Notes: generated from the letters alone by a model not told the origin. 64,000 nucleotides of DNA from Macrotis lagotis (GCF_037893015.1 NC_133663.1:217662740-217726739), one strand, 5' to 3'. Positions 1 to 12,170 are shown, counted from the first letter of the stretch. Numbers and translations: made by a program.

Positions 1-1260
1 CATTGATTTGTAGATTGCTTTTCAAAGTTGCTGAAATCCATCTCTTTAAACAATGTCAAACCTGCTCAAACCTTCTTTCTATATGCTTGAACCAACTTCT
101 ATACTTCACAAAAGGTTAAAAAAAATCCAACAGTCTCTATATACCTTTTCATATTTCCTTGCAACCCTATTTTCTCTATCCAAATCTTTTCAGAACCCAT
201 TAGTCAGACTGAACTACCTACTTATTCCCTTAATATACACTGTTCCATAATTCTTTTCAATAAACTCTTCAAATAAAACCAGCCAAGAAAAAATAATTTC
301 AGGGATAATTTCAATTTTTACTAGGTCACTTATAAGTATAATTTACCAATTCAGTAAGGAAAACCTTGTTAGACAATGTGGGCCCAAATCATGGTGTTTT
401 GGAAAAAGAAAAAGGTTCAATTTGAAAAGAGAGAAAGGAAAGAGGATTGGCCAATCAGAACACAAAGGTATTACAGCAAGTCTGACCATGCAGAAAGAGA
501 TAAGAGCTTTCTTCTGCCTGGATTGTAAAACAACACATAGAAAACACATAAACAGAATGAGAGCACATTGAAGAGAGGCCCCTGAACTCCAGCAAGAACC
601 CCACATAGTTCTCACAGTAGAGAAAATACATAGAACATTTAATATATCAATATATATATATATATATGAATTTATTGATTTCATAAAAGGGTATTAATAT
701 TTTTTATACTTCTGCATTATAACTAGTATAACTTTTGAGAGGGCAAAACAGTCATTTTGAAATTTCTCAGCCTAATAGGAATATCCCCTGTCTCCCTTTT
801 TATTTTAAAATAAACCCAAAAACTTCTTTCTAAGGGGGCAAGTCTTAAAGTCTTTTCTCTGGGTGTGGGGGGTGTGGAATCTTCTGTTATTCAATCCTCA
901 CTTGATCCATAATTTTCTGAAATAATAGACATTATCAGAATCTATGTTAACAAACCCCTGAAGCTATAATGTGACAATATCTTCTTGATAAATGATTAAC
1001 TATTTAGTTACCCCTTATTTCTTTTATTAATTTATTTTTGGCATTACTTAGTACCCAAATTATATACCTTAGAATCAACCTGACTCTCATGTGCTCTTGG
1101 AATATTTACTTCCCCCAAATTTTATCAAATTAAAAATATTATTTCTTTTTATGATTTCTATATTACATATTTGTTAATAGACATTGTCTTTCCTGATTCT
1201 TTTAACTCCAAATAAATTTTCTTTTTTAACACTTGTTTATCCAAATCTTCATGAAGTATT
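1..1260. other. Unassigned AT-rich DNA
   Basis: No repeat family or coding exon was recognised here. The DNA is AT-rich, with a short (TA)n tract near 650-668. Open frames in this stretch are short, low in complexity and show no domain. It may be unique intergenic DNA or very old repeat remnants. Confidence 0.5.

Positions 1261-1263
<3 letters not shown>

Positions 1264-1310
<47 letters not shown>
1264..1310. repeat. (TC)n microsatellite
   Basis: About 23 uninterrupted TC dinucleotide units lie immediately before a GCTAGCAAATCC unique sequence. The tract is uninterrupted and therefore probably length-variable. Confidence 0.95.
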
Positions 1311-1311
<1 letters not shown>

Positions 1312-2261
1312 CTAGCAAATCCAAGGTCAAAACATAAGAGCCAGATTGCAAAAATGGTACAGTGAAGAAGTGGGGAAGAGAAAAATTCAATAGTATTTTA
1401 TTATATTAATAATTATTTATCTGTTCGATTCGAAGTGTCTTCGAAGCTCAATTTTCTTTTCCTAGGGGACCATGGAGAACATCATAAACAGTCTGTAAAG
1501 ACTTATCTTATTTGTTTTTTGATAATTTCTAAGCTCTTTTCTTTAGCCAATTGCTTTAATATTTTTATTTCCTGACTTGACTTTTTTAGTGCTTTGGAGA
1601 TTTCCTTCCCTATTACACCTGGTATTCCTGCTTGGAGAAAAAGATAGTAAAGAGCTGCACTGCTCGCATCCCATCCAAGGCCTTCCCCTCCTACCTGATC
1701 CTGGGATTCCTTTGCTGCTTAACCAGGGGGTTTTCTTCTCCTGGAGGACGCTCTCAGTCTCCAGAAGACTTCAAGTCCCATGGTTGCCCCAGGTTAAAGG
1801 GTGCCAGATGTAAAGGTTCCCCTGTCCACCAGGGCATGCATTTGGCTTGGGAGAGAAAAGAAATTGCAAAAATATACAGGTGGGGGTGTCATCAATACTT
1901 GTGACAGAGCCATTTAATGAAAACATTAAACAATTCTTATAGAAGAAAACCACAAAATTAGCAAAGAGGATGAAAATAGTGATGTAACTCTAACTTGCAC
2001 AGGATGTAATCTAGCAGGAGGTAACTCAGGTCAAGAAGTTCTGGAACAGGGCTATCACCAAGTGAGGCCACAAAGGACACAGTTATGTTACCAAATCAGA
2101 GTTCCATGGAAGCTATAAGGTCAAGGATCAACAGAGCTCAGGATATAGTGGCCAGAATTGGTCTCTTGACCCTAAACTTGTTTAAGTGGCCTCTAAAACT
2201 AATTAGGAAATATTTAGCAAACAAATAAAACATATTTTAATATATATTGTGATATATTTTA
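1311..2261. other. Unassigned DNA with a GC-richer block
   Basis: No family was recognised. Positions 1580-1850 are clearly richer in GC than their surroundings and hold two overlapping frames of 78 and 90 codons, neither with a recognisable domain. The rest is AT-rich. An old LTR remnant is possible, but no terminal TG...CA pair, primer site or second copy was seen. Confidence 0.4.
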
Positions 2262-2480
2262 TAGAGCCGGGTTATATACAGTGAATGGAGTGCTTGGCCT
2301 GAAGTCAGGAAAACTCATCTTCCCAATTTCAAAATTCACCTCAGATATTTACTAGCTATATGAACCTGGACAAAATTCTTAACTCTGTTTTCCTCAGTTT
2401 TTTCATCTATAAAATGAACTAGAGAAGGAAATGGGAAACCACTGCAGTATCACTCTCAAATAACTGAACAATATTTTTAA
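2262..2480 (+). mobile_element. MAR1-like CORE-SINE (old, sense)
   Basis: The order of blocks matches a marsupial MAR1 element: a tRNA-type head, the core motif (here decayed), a cctcagttttttcatctata block, and a 3' end resembling the BovB/RTE tail (gagaaggaaatgggaaacca followed by ctgcagtatc). It is diverged and its ends are approximate. Confidence 0.7.
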
Positions 2481-2486
2481 AAGAAA

Positions 2487-2890
2487 CGTTTGGTGGTAGA
2501 GTGGTTAGGGTACTTGACCTGGAGTCAAAATAAAATTCAAAATATAACCTGTGAAATTCACAAGCAGGGCAACCTAGAAAAATCATTTAAATTCTGTTTA
2601 TCTATTTTCTCAACTGAAAAATAAGCATATTAATAATATCTTTTTGTACTCCATTGTTTCAATTGTTTCAATTCCAGCTCTTCAAGATAAATTTTGGTAT
2701 TTTCTTGACAAAAATATTATAGTGTCAAATAACATGTCCAGGGTCTGTAGTCAGATTTAAACTCTGGATAATGAGACTTCCCAATTTGAGGTCAGTCACT
2801 TTTTCCATTGCATTAACTACGTGACTAATAATTATTAATACCATTCATAATACCTACTGTCATGGTTATTGTGAATATGAAATGAGAAAT
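2487..2890 (+). mobile_element. Old CORE-SINE (MIR/THER1-like), split by an antisense SINE
   Basis: A head resembling gtggtagagtggttagggta, a decayed core and a ctattttctcaactgaaaa block run to about 2667. The expected downstream block (aatacctactgtcatggtta, then gaatatgaaatgag) resumes near 2840. The gap is filled by an antisense SINE, which gives a relative age: this element is the older of the two. Confidence 0.55.
2668..2815 (-). mobile_element. MAR1-like CORE-SINE (antisense), nested
   Basis: Read on the minus strand it follows the MAR1 order: head, a gtttaaatctgactacagac block, and an RTE-like tail seen on the plus strand as ttttggtattttcttgacaa. The middle is shortened. It lies inside the older sense SINE that flanks it. 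Confidence 0.55.
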
Positions 2891-2910
2891 TTATAAAAAG
2901 AAATTGGGAG

Positions 2911-3070
2911 GTACTGTTAGGTGGTACAATGGATAGAGCACAAATCCTGGAGTCAGGAGGACCTGAGTTCAAATCTGGCCTCAGACACTTAATAATTGCC
3001 TAGCTGTGTGATCTTAGGGAAGTCCCTCTTAACCCCATTGACTTAAATAAATAAAATTTAAAAAAAAAAA
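2911..3070 (+). mobile_element. Marsupial tRNA-CORE-SINE (WSINE/MAR family), sense
   Basis: Full-length copy: an A-box-like head (ggtggtacaatggatagagc), a B-box-like gagttcaaatctgg, the core agctgtgtgatcttagggaa, and an A-rich tail. It is flanked by a near-perfect target duplication, gaaattgggag at 2900-2910 and gaatttgggag at 3071-3081. Confidence 0.9.
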
Positions 3071-3081
3071 GAATTTGGGAG

Positions 3082-4213
3082 ACTTCCATGGCAGAGTTAA
3101 AATGGAAGCTTGAAAGCTAATGTGCTCTGGAAACTTTTCTCTGCAAAGAAATGAAACCTCTGCACAGACATTAGAGGTACAGATCCCACCAAGAAAAAGA
3201 GAAGATAAAAAGAAATTTTCAATGGTAGACATTATGGAGGATCTTCAATGAAGGTCTGTCTCTTTAATTGGGCAAAAGAGGAAGTAAAGTCAAGCTAGGT
3301 GGGGGGGAGCCATCAGGAGGCTTATGTCACTGTGCAGTCCAGGTTCCAACAGATGGACAAAAGCATAGGTCCTGGCAGTTAGATATCAAGCCAGCGGGGT
3401 CTGAACCCTGGAACAAAAGATAGGACTGGCTTGAGAACAAACCACAGAATAGGCAGAACCTGGACATAAAGAGTTCCCTCTGCAAATGCAAGACCTAGAC
3501 TGCATAGGCCAAAGACAAGTCAGGGATCAGATACCAGATCCAGTACGAAAAGCTTGGATCTATATTCCCCATACCTCAGGAGCAGAGTTAAAACAACAAA
3601 GGTGAGCAAAAAAGCTAAAAGAGCACTCACTTTGGAAAACTACATTACAGATAAAGATGATAACAAATGCCATGTCAGAAGAAGAAGAAATCAGTGAAAA
3701 ATTACTCAAAAGGGAAGTTTCAGAGGTGTATATGAATTGAATTCAAATCCAAAAGCTCATAGAAAAGCTTAAAAAATTAATTAAAAAACTAAAGATGAAA
3801 GGAAGAAGGAAAATGGAAAAAAATGAGAAACATGCAGCAAAATTATGAAAAAATGACTAAGGAATCAATTACATTAAAAGTAAAAATAACCAGTTGAAAA
3901 GGAAATGCAAGGTGAAGAAAATAAAACCCTAAAAATTAGAATTGAATAAACAGAAACCAATGAAGCTACAGGATTACAAGATTCCATCAAACAAAATAAA
4001 AAGACTGAAAAAATTAAAGACAATGTAAAGTACCTTTTAGTAAAAATAAGTGACCTAGAAAAATGATCTAGGAGAGATAATTTACAAATCACTAGACTAT
4101 CAAGAAGCCTAGATTTAAAAACAAAGAACCTTGGAAAACATCATGCAGAAAATTATCAGAAAAAACTGTCCAAATCTGCTAGAACAAGAAGATAATATAG
4201 TCATTGAAAGAAT
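3082..4213 (+). mobile_element. L1 fragment: 5' UTR and ORF1 start (older subfamily)
   Basis: This begins with a decayed gacttccatggcagagttaa, equivalent to the L1 start near 53461, runs through a roughly 570-base 5' UTR and enters ORF1 coding sequence near 3660, which is rich in Lys/Glu codons (coiled coil). It is broken by many stops. The 5' UTR closely parallels 52825-53460, so both are one subfamily. It ends abruptly inside ORF1 where another L1 5' end begins. Confidence 0.7.
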
Positions 4214-4955
4214 ATACAGAGGGAGTAGCCAAGAGGAGGCAGGAGAACAGCTTCTCTTAGCTGCTCTCTCCAAAATATTTCAAAAAACTTAAAACTTATC
4301 ACTCTAATTAAATTTTTGGGAGACAGAACCCACAGAAAAATTCAGGCAATTCTCCAACCCAAAGTAACCTGGAAAATAGTGGGAAGGCTCTGTTCCATGG
4401 GTTTGGAGGGGCCACCCTGTACTGGAACAAAGGAGCTTCATCCTTCTGGAAACAGCCCTAGAGCACCTGGAAGCAGAAGCAGTTTCCTGACCTGCCATCC
4501 CAGGGACCACCAAGCACAACTTGGAAGATTACCAGGGAAACTTCTGTCAGAGCGAACATGTAGCCCAGGCCACAGTGTGGCTGTCCTCTGCCTTGCTGCA
4601 GCCCTCAGAGCAGCCCAGATCCCATGAAACAGAAGCAGGCAAAAGACCAAAACTGAACAGAGAATTCAATTGCCAAATACAGGACTCACCATGCATAAAA
4701 ATGTAAATGAAAAGGGGGGGCACAAAACTAAATAAAACAAATGTTAGTCAAGACCATCACATTGAATACAACCCAAAAAGGGAAGACATAGCACTGATAA
4801 CTCTTGAGAATTGCACTTCTCTTAGGATAACTAAAGGGCTGAATATAGTTGAAGAGATTGGACTTAGAGGACATGGGTATGGCTGGACCTTGTCTCTGCA
4901 TTCAACAGGTCCAAGATGACATCACTTACGTTTGATGAAAAGCAGTGGTGTATAC
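4214..4955 (+). mobile_element. L1 fragment: 5' UTR of a second subfamily
   Basis: The start (gggagtagccaagaggaggc, then ggagaacagc) resembles the L1 5' end at 11905-11989. The GC-richer body parallels the antisense 5' UTRs at 36250-36830 and 48500-49020. Near 4790 it jumps to a block like the L1 spacer between ORF1 and ORF2, so ORF1 is missing. Open frames across it are chance frames of the 5' UTR. Confidence 0.6.
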
Positions 4956-5948
4956 TCTAAAATTAAGTCTTTCACTTTCCTTTGACCTATTCTAATTCTG
5001 CTATGCCCACAAAACTTGAAATTTGTCTGATGAGAGCATCAAAAGCTAGGCAGTACTGAATCAGATTCTTCCAAAATTCACAATCAATTATAAAGTTCTT
5101 AAGGGAGATGTTAAGAGTGTTTGGACAAGAATGTGGAGAGAAGACAGACAAAGGCTAGTCTCCAGATCTTCCCTCATATATAATATTAAACAAATCTCTT
5201 AACAGAAATTTGATCTACAAACTCAGAAAGAGAAACTAGGATAAGAAGATTTACCTCCAGGTTTGTCCTCCAGAATAGTGAGTAAGCTGGGCTTAGAGGA
5301 TAGACTCTGCCAGGAGCACAGGACATGGTCACAGCCCGTGAACTCCACTAACTTGATTGGCAGAGCAAGCAAGATCCTGAGACCATGAAAGACCATCCTG
5401 ATTAGCAATGGGGTGGGTGAGAGTATGAGAGCTCAACTACCCTGATCAGTGGGGCAGAATAGAGCCTGAAAGCCTAAAAACTGGGAAAGCCTGATCAGCT
5501 ACTGAGGCACAGGCCAACTAGGGACCTGAGGCATTGGTTGTGCCACTGACAGTCTGGAGCTTGCCTGCAGAGCTGGAGGGTGAGTCCCAGTGCAGGAGAG
5601 CCGCAGCTATAGCTTCATTTCAGCTGAAGCCTCTACCCAGAACAAAGACAATTACAGCCCACCTTTGCCCCAGGCTAAGGTGTAAGAAGCAGACCTCCCT
5701 CAGCTGTGAACAGGGAGAACAATGACCTTGCCCTTAGGCAAAGATAAAAGTACTCAACAGCTTCATCCACACCCTCCTGGCTATGGGAGAGGGTCTTAAA
5801 TTAAACTCACAGACACTCCAGAGAAAGCAGCTAACACACCCTACTCACCAGTCCACTGGAGTTACTAAACCCAGCAAGTGAAGCCTCTAGGGATTTCAAC
5901 ACCAAACATCTTTGAACCAGTCGCTCCCCAATATAAGGTCTTAGGAAA

Positions 5949-6870
5949 ATGAAGGAAGGTCAGTGAGGAGGGTCCATAGAAAAATTCCTAGAAGGAAAAG
6001 ACCCTAACTCAGAGAGACATAGAACCTCTGAGGAGAATACGATCTGGTCTCTATAAAAGAAAGTCTTCCATGAAGAAATCAAGAAGGAGTTTAAAAATCA
6101 ATTGGAAAATTTGGGAGAGACAATTAACATGTTGCCATAAGAAAACAAATCATTGGAAAATACAATTGCACAAATGCAAATAGATGACAATTCTCTCAAA
6201 ACCTCAACTGGTCAAATGGAAAACTATTTCAACAATAGAATCGACCAAGTGGAAAAGGATTTGCAAAAGGTAAATGAAGAAAATACTACTCTAAAAAGAA
6301 TGGAGTCTTTGAAAACTATTGATTTCATGAGACAACAAGAGTCTGTTAAACAAAACCAAAAAAAATCAAAAAAATAGAAGAAAATGTAAAATATCTCATC
6401 AATAAAACCACTGACCTTGAGAACAGATTGAGAGGGGACCACCTGAGAATTATAGATCTTCATGTAAACATTGAAGAGAACAAAAGTGTGGTCTTAATAT
6501 TACAGGATTTAGTGATGGAAAACTGGAACCAGAGGGCAAAATCATTACTGAAAGAATACATCAATCACCTCCAGAAAGAGATCCTAAAATGAAAACACCA
6601 AGGAATATCATGGCCAAATTCCGGAACTATCAAAGAAAAGATAATATCCTGCAAGAAGCCAGAAAGAAACAATTTAGATACCAAGGAGTCACAGTAAGGA
6701 TTACATAGGACCTGGCAGCATCAACATTAAGTGATAGAAAGTCCTGGAATGAGATTTCCAAACAGCAAGGGAGCTTGGAATGAAGCCAAGAATCTACTAC
6801 CCAGCAAAGTTGTGCCTTCTCTTCCAGTGGAAAAGATGGACAGTTAACAAAATGGGAGACTGACAGCATT
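5949..6870 (+). pseudogene. L1 ORF1 relic (RNA-binding coiled-coil protein)
   Basis: In L1, ORF1 makes a trimeric RNA chaperone that coats the L1 transcript. The expected start is the ATG at 5949 (gaaaatgaaggaaggtcag), equivalent to the ATGs at 54224 and 60299 in the sister copies. Only the 74-codon coiled-coil stretch at 6153-6377 stays open. It is rich in Lys, Glu, Asn and Gln, as this region usually is. The C-terminal part (cttggaatgaagccaagaat) is recognisable near 6775-6850 but is broken by stops. No intact product is expected. Confidence 0.75.
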
Positions 6871-8921
6871 CCCTCATGAAAAGATGAGAGCTAAATAGAA
6901 AATTTGGACATCCAACAGGAGGCTCAAGTGATGCATAAAAAGGAGAAAAGAAAAAGTAAAGGAAAAAACTACTATCCAATAAGATGAAACTGGTCATATC
7001 TCAAATTGTGAGAAACACTCTAATAACTCTCCAGAATTGTAACTCTATTAGAGAGAATACACTTAGCCATAAGTGATGGACACTCAGACTTTTCTGTGAC
7101 TCAGATAGAATTGTTTAAAAAGAATACCTCCTTAAAAGGGATGACAGTAAGGAGACAGGAAGATGGAGGAGACTGTGAATGGCATAAATATTATTACATA
7201 AAGAGGTACAAAAGACCTATTGTAATAAAGGGAAAGAAGGGAGGACCTGAGAACCACCTGAATCTTCCTTTCATCAGAACTGCCTTAAAGTTAACTTATA
7301 CAGAGACTTAAATAAAGAAACATATCTTGCCCTACAAGTATTAAAGGGGGAACATGGGAGAGAGAGATCAGAGAGGGAGATAAAAAAGGAGAACTAACAG
7401 ACAGAAGGGACAGAAGAAGAGGAAAAGGAAAATAGAAAGGAAAGGGGAGGGGTTGATATAGGAGGACAGTGTATTTAGAAACAAATTACTGGAGAATATG
7501 GATAAAGGGAAAAACGGGGAGAAATAGTAACAGAGAGAAGTTTGTATGGAGGGCAATAAAGAGTTAATAGTTATAACTTTGAATGTGAATTGGATAAACT
7601 CTCCCTTAAAATGAAAGCAAAGAACAAAGTCAATTAAAAAACAGAATCCTACAATATGCTGCTTACAAGAAACTCATTTGAAGCAGAGAGATACATATAG
7701 ACTAAAAGTAAAAGGTTGGAGCAAAATATATTTTGCTTCAGCTGAAATAAAAAAAAGCCGGGGTACCAATCCTTATCTCAGAAAAAGCAGCAGCAAAAAT
7801 AGATAGCATTAAAAGAGATAAGGAAGGAAACTTTATCCTCCTAAAAGGCACCATAGACAATAAAGTAATTTCAATACTAAATATGTCTTCACCCAATAGT
7901 ATAACATCCAAATTCTTAGAGGAGAAGTTGAAAGAGCTACAGGAAGACATAGATAGCAAAACTCTACTGGTGGGAGACCTCAACCTCCAACTCTCAGATT
8001 TAGATCAGTCTAACCATAACATAAACAAGAAGGAAGTTAAGAGATAAATAGATTGTTAGAAAGCCTAGATATGATAGACTTATGTAGGAAAATTGATCAT
8101 ATAATAGGGCATAAAAACCTAATGATCAACTGCTGCAAAGCAAAAATAGTTAATATATCTTTCTCAGATCATAATGAAATAATCATCATAAGGAATACCA
8201 GACCACGGAAATATAGAACCAAAACTAATTGGAAACTAAATTATCTCATTTTAAAAAAGGAGTAGATGAAACAACAAATTATAGGAAGAATTAAATATTT
8301 CCTCCTAGACAATGACAATAATGGAATAACATACCAAAACCTAAGGAATTCACTCAAGGCAGCTTTCAGAGGATATATTATATCTTTAAATGCTCACATG
8401 AATAAATTAGAAGAATAGGAAATCAATGAACTAAATATACAACTAAAAGAATAGAGAAAGAACAAATTAAAAATCTGCAATTAAATACCAAATTAGAAAT
8501 TCTAAAACTTAAAGGAGAAATTTAAAAAATTGAAAGCAAATAAACTGTTGAACTAATAAATAAAACCATGAGTTGACTTTATGATAAAAACCAATCAAAT
8601 TGATAAACTTCTGGTCAATTTGAATAAAAAAGAAAAAAGAAAACCAAATTACTAGTATCATAAATGAAAAAAAATGAACTCAAATACAATGAGAAGGAAA
8701 TTAAAATAACAATTCAGGATTATTTTGCCCAACTCAATGCCAATAAATTTGAAAATCTAACTGATATGGAGGAATATTTATAAAAGTATAAGTTGTCCAG
8801 GTTCAGTGAGGAGGAATTTAAAAACCTAAACAACACTTTTTCAGAAAAAGAAATTCAACAAGACATTATTGAACTCCCTAAGAAAAAATCTCCAGGGCCA
8901 GATGGATTCACAAGTGAATTC

Positions 8922-9068
8922 TTTTTTTTTTATGTTTTTGCAAGGCGATGGGGTTAAGTGGCTTGCCTAAGGCCACACAGCTAGGTAATTATTAAGAGGC
9001 CAGATTTGAACTCAGGTACTACTGACTGCAGGGCCAGTGCTCTATCCTGAGCACCAACTAGCTGCCCC
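8922..9068 (-). mobile_element. Marsupial CORE-SINE (antisense) inside L1
   Basis: The element reads on the minus strand, with its tail as poly-T at 8922 and the core as aagtggcttgcctaaggcca. It lies inside L1 ORF2 and is flanked by a 13-base target duplication with one difference: cacaagtgaattc at 8909-8921 and cacaagagaattc at 9069-9081. Confidence 0.95.
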
Positions 9069-9290
9069 CACAAGAGAATTCTATCAACTATTTAAGGAAA
9101 AAATGGTTCTAATTCTATATAAACTCTTTCGGCAAGTAGGTGAAGACTGAACCCTGTCTGTTTGTATGAAAACAATATGGTGTTGACAACTAAATGAAGG
9201 AAGAATTAAAATAGTGAAAGAAAATTATAGACATATCTCCCTGATGAATTATATATGCAAAAAATCTTAAATAAAATCTTCACAAAACAA

Positions 9291-9430
9291 TTGGTGGCAC
9301 AGTAGATAGACCACCGGCCCTGGAGTCAGGAGTACCTGAATTCAAATCTGGCTCAGACACTTAATAATTACTGAGCTGTGTTGCCTTGTGCAAGCCACTT
9401 AACCCCACTGCCTTGAAATATCTAAAAAAA
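9291..9430 (+). mobile_element. Marsupial CORE-SINE (sense) inside L1
   Basis: A complete head (ggtggcacagtagatagacc), B-box-like and core segments, and an A-rich tail lie inside ORF2 of the host L1. Comparison with the L1 at 63400-63440 shows where the insertion splits the host. Target duplication is not clear. Confidence 0.9.
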
Positions 9431-11904
9431 TTACAAGTTGTCACTAGCATAATACACTATGACCAAGTAGGATTTATTCCAGGGATGCAGGTTTGGTGTA
9501 ATATTAGGAAAACTGTTAATATAATTAATTATGTCAATAACAAACCTATCAGAAATTATACGATTATAACAATATATGCTGAAAAATCTTTTGACAAAAT
9601 ACAGCACCCATTTCTTCTAAAAACATGAGTGTAGGAATAAATGGTTTGTTCCTTAGAATAATAAGAAGGATCGATCTGAAACCATCAAAAAGCATTATAT
9701 GCAATGGGGATAGGCTAGAGGCATTCCCAATAAGAGCAGGTGTGAAACAAGGATACGCATTATCACGACAATTATTCAATAACTTATTAGCAATGTTAGA
9801 CTCATTAATAAGAGAAGAAAAAGGAATTGTAGGAATTAGAATTGGGAAGAAAGAGACATAACTCTCACTCTTTGCAGATGACATGATGGTATACCTAGAA
9901 AATCCCAACAAATCATCCAAAAAGCTACTGGAAACAATTAGCAATTTCAGCAAAGTTGCAGGATATAAAATAAACCCTTAAAAATTCTGAACACTTCATT
10001 ATATGACTAGCAAGATGCAGCAGAAAGAGCTAGAAAGGGAAATCTCACTCAAAGTAACCTCAGACATTAAAAAAATCCTTGATAGTGTATCTGCCAAGGC
10101 AGACTCAAACATTTTTTGAAAACAAATACAAAATACTTCTCACAAAAATAAAATCAGATTTAAATAAATGTGCAAACATCAATTGCCCATGGTTAGGCCG
10201 AGCTATTATAATAAAAATGACAATTCCACCAAACTAAATAACCTTTTAGTGTTCTACCAATCAAAACTCCAAAAAAATTACTTCTATGAGTTAGAAAAAA
10301 ATGTAAGTAAATTCATATGGAGAAATAAAAAGTCAAGAATTTCTAGGGATTCAATAAAAAACAGTGCAGAAGAAGGCAGTTTAGCCTTACCAGATCTAAA
10401 ATTATACTATAAAGCATCAGTAATCAAAACTGTCTGGTATTGGCTAAGAAACAGAGTGGTGGATCAGTAAAATAGGTTAGGTGCCATAGCAGCAAATGAT
10501 TATCATAATCTGCTGTTTTGTAAAACCAAAGATTACAACTATTGCAATAAAAATTCTCTCTTCAATAAAAACTGTTGGGAAAATTGGAATTTATTATGAA
10601 AGAAACTTAGATTAACAACACTTCACACCTTATACTAAGATAAGATCAAAATGGATGCAAGATTTAGACAGAAAAATATATTATTAGGAATATTTTACCT
10701 GTCAGATCTATGGAAAGGGAACCATTTTATGACCAAGGAAGAGAAAGAGAACATCATGATATACAAAGTAGATAATTTTCATTACATTAAATTAAAAAGC
10801 TTTTGCATAGATAATACCACTTTAACCAAGATCAAAAGAAATGTATCAAATTGGGAAGCAATTTTTGCAACTAGTATTTCTGACAAAGTACTCATATATA
10901 AAATATAAAGAAAACTGACTCAAATTTTCAAAAAAAAGGCATTCCCCAATTGACAAATGGTCAAAGGAAATGCAAAGGGAATTTACAGCTGAAGAATTCA
11001 AAGTAATCCATAGTCATATGAAAAACTGCTGCAAATCATTGCTTATTAGAAAAATGCAAATTAAAGCATCTCTGGGGTAGCACCTCACACCTCTCAGACT
11101 GGTCAATATGACCAGAAAGGACAATAATCAATGTTGGTAAGGATGCAGGAAATCTAGGACACTAATAAATTGTTGGTGGAGCTGTGAACTCATCCAACCT
11201 TTCTAGAGAGCAATTTGGAATTATGCTAAAAGGGCAACAAAAATGTGCATATCCTTTGAACCCTGAAGAAATTATGTAAAAAGTTAAAAACATCACTTCT
11301 ACAAAAATATTAATAGCAGCCCTGTTTGTTGTGGCAAAGAATCGGAAATTAAGTGAATGTCCTTCAATTGGGTATTGGCTTAAACTTTGGTATATGTATG
11401 TCATGGAACACTATTGTTCTATTTGAACCTAGGAGGGATGGGAATTCAGGGACGTCTGATAGGATTTTCATGAAATGATACTGACCGAGATGAGCAGAAC
11501 CAGAAAAACATTGTACACCCTTACAGAAACATGGCAGTGATGAGCAAACTTGATGGACTTCATTCCATCAGTGCAACAATCAGGAACAACTTTGGGGTAT
11601 CTGTGAAGCAGAATACCATCTGTATTGAGAGAAAGATTTGTGGAGTTTGAACAAAGATCAAAGACTAATACATTTAATTTAGAAAAAATGTTATCTTATT
11701 ATGCAATTTTGCTATCTCTTATATGTTATTTTTCTTAATGATATGATTTCTCTCTCTTCACTTTTAACTTAGATTAATGTATACCATGGAATCAATATAA
11801 AGACTAACAGACTGTCTTCTGTGGTTTATGGGGGGAGGGAAGCAAGATTAAGGGAAAAATTGTAAAATTCAAAATAAATAAAACCGTCCTTTAAAAAATA
11901 AAAG

Positions 11905-11989
11905 AGTGGAGAGTGGAGCCAAGATGGAGACAAGAAAGGATCCAGTCTTAGGTGCTCTCTGATAAAACTCATAAGCTAAGGACTCTAAC
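11905..11989 (+). mobile_element. L1 5' end fragment, left flank of the provirus
   Basis: gagccaagatggagacaaga and the following ctgctct-like blocks match the 5' end of the L1 subfamily seen at 4214. Only about 85 bases are present before the ERV starts. The right flank of the ERV is L1 ORF2, not the continuation of this 5' UTR. Confidence 0.65.
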
Positions 11990-12045
11990 TGTTGGGGGCG
12001 GGGGGAAGAGGCTTGGCGGTCGCTTAGCGGGGGAAACATAATCAC

Positions 12046-12120
12046 CTTATAAGGGAATGTTACAGAACTCGGCCCCTCATTGGGTAAGAGTTCATGGGAG
12101 GGAGGACAGAAGGGATAAAA
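12046..12120 (+). promoter_or_regulatory. LTR promoter elements
   Basis: A reversed CCAAT box (cattggg) lies near 12079-12085 and an ATAAAA TATA-like box at 12115-12120, which would place transcription start near 12140-12148. A second TATA-like site (ttataagg) lies at 12047-12054. A GGGGCGGG Sp1-type site at 12142-12149 sits at the expected start; the 3' LTR has an extra A that disrupts it. Confidence 0.6.
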
Positions 12121-12164
12121 GTGTCTGCTGAGAGGTTGGGAGGGGCGGGATGTGATCACAGAAG

Positions 12165-12170
12165 AATAAA
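12165..12170 (+). promoter_or_regulatory. LTR polyadenylation signal AATAAA
   Basis: AATAAA is followed 15-20 bases later by a CA and then a GT/T-rich stretch (gctctgtctggttctt), the usual arrangement for cleavage at the R/U5 border. The equivalent in the 3' LTR (18755-18760) would end the viral transcript. Confidence 0.7.

Larger units (their letters stand above)
7562..11540 (+). pseudogene. L1 ORF2 relic (endonuclease and reverse transcriptase)
   Basis: ORF2 of L1 encodes an AP-type endonuclease followed by reverse transcriptase and a Cys-rich C-terminus. The endonuclease region is visible from about 7562 (cttgaatgtgaattggataa) to 8270, including the stretch corresponding to VGDLNLPLSDLD in the sister copy near 56485. 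The RT catalytic motif FADD is read at 9871-9882, followed by Met-Met-Val-Tyr. The C-terminal zinc-knuckle region survives as a 100-codon open stretch at 10168-10470 and an 85-codon one at 10651-10908. A short deletion lies in the endonuclease near 8098, and two SINE insertions plus many stops break it. Confidence 0.85.
5105..11897 (+). mobile_element. Near full-length decayed L1 (sense)
   Basis: This is the most complete sense L1 in the window. It has a 5' UTR (gagagaagacagacaaaggc near 5137), an ORF1 relic from 5949, a purine-rich spacer from about 6880 to 7560, an ORF2 relic from about 7562, a 3' UTR and an A-rich end (aataaataaaaccgtccttt) near 11873-11892. Two CORE-SINEs interrupt ORF2, at 8922-9068 and 9291-9430. 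Many stops and frameshifts exclude function. Confidence 0.9.

Noticed and set aside
343..684. 113-codon minus-strand frame
   Set aside because: Hydrophobic low-complexity translation of AT-rich DNA including a TA repeat; no domain or splice-site support.
2911..2990. tRNA-gene-like A and B box motifs
   Set aside because: They are the pol III promoter heads of CORE-SINEs that recur throughout the window; no cloverleaf tRNA was found.
9564..9953. 129-codon minus-strand frame in the sense L1
   Set aside because: It is the reverse reading of the L1 RT region; the same shadow appears opposite other L1 copies.
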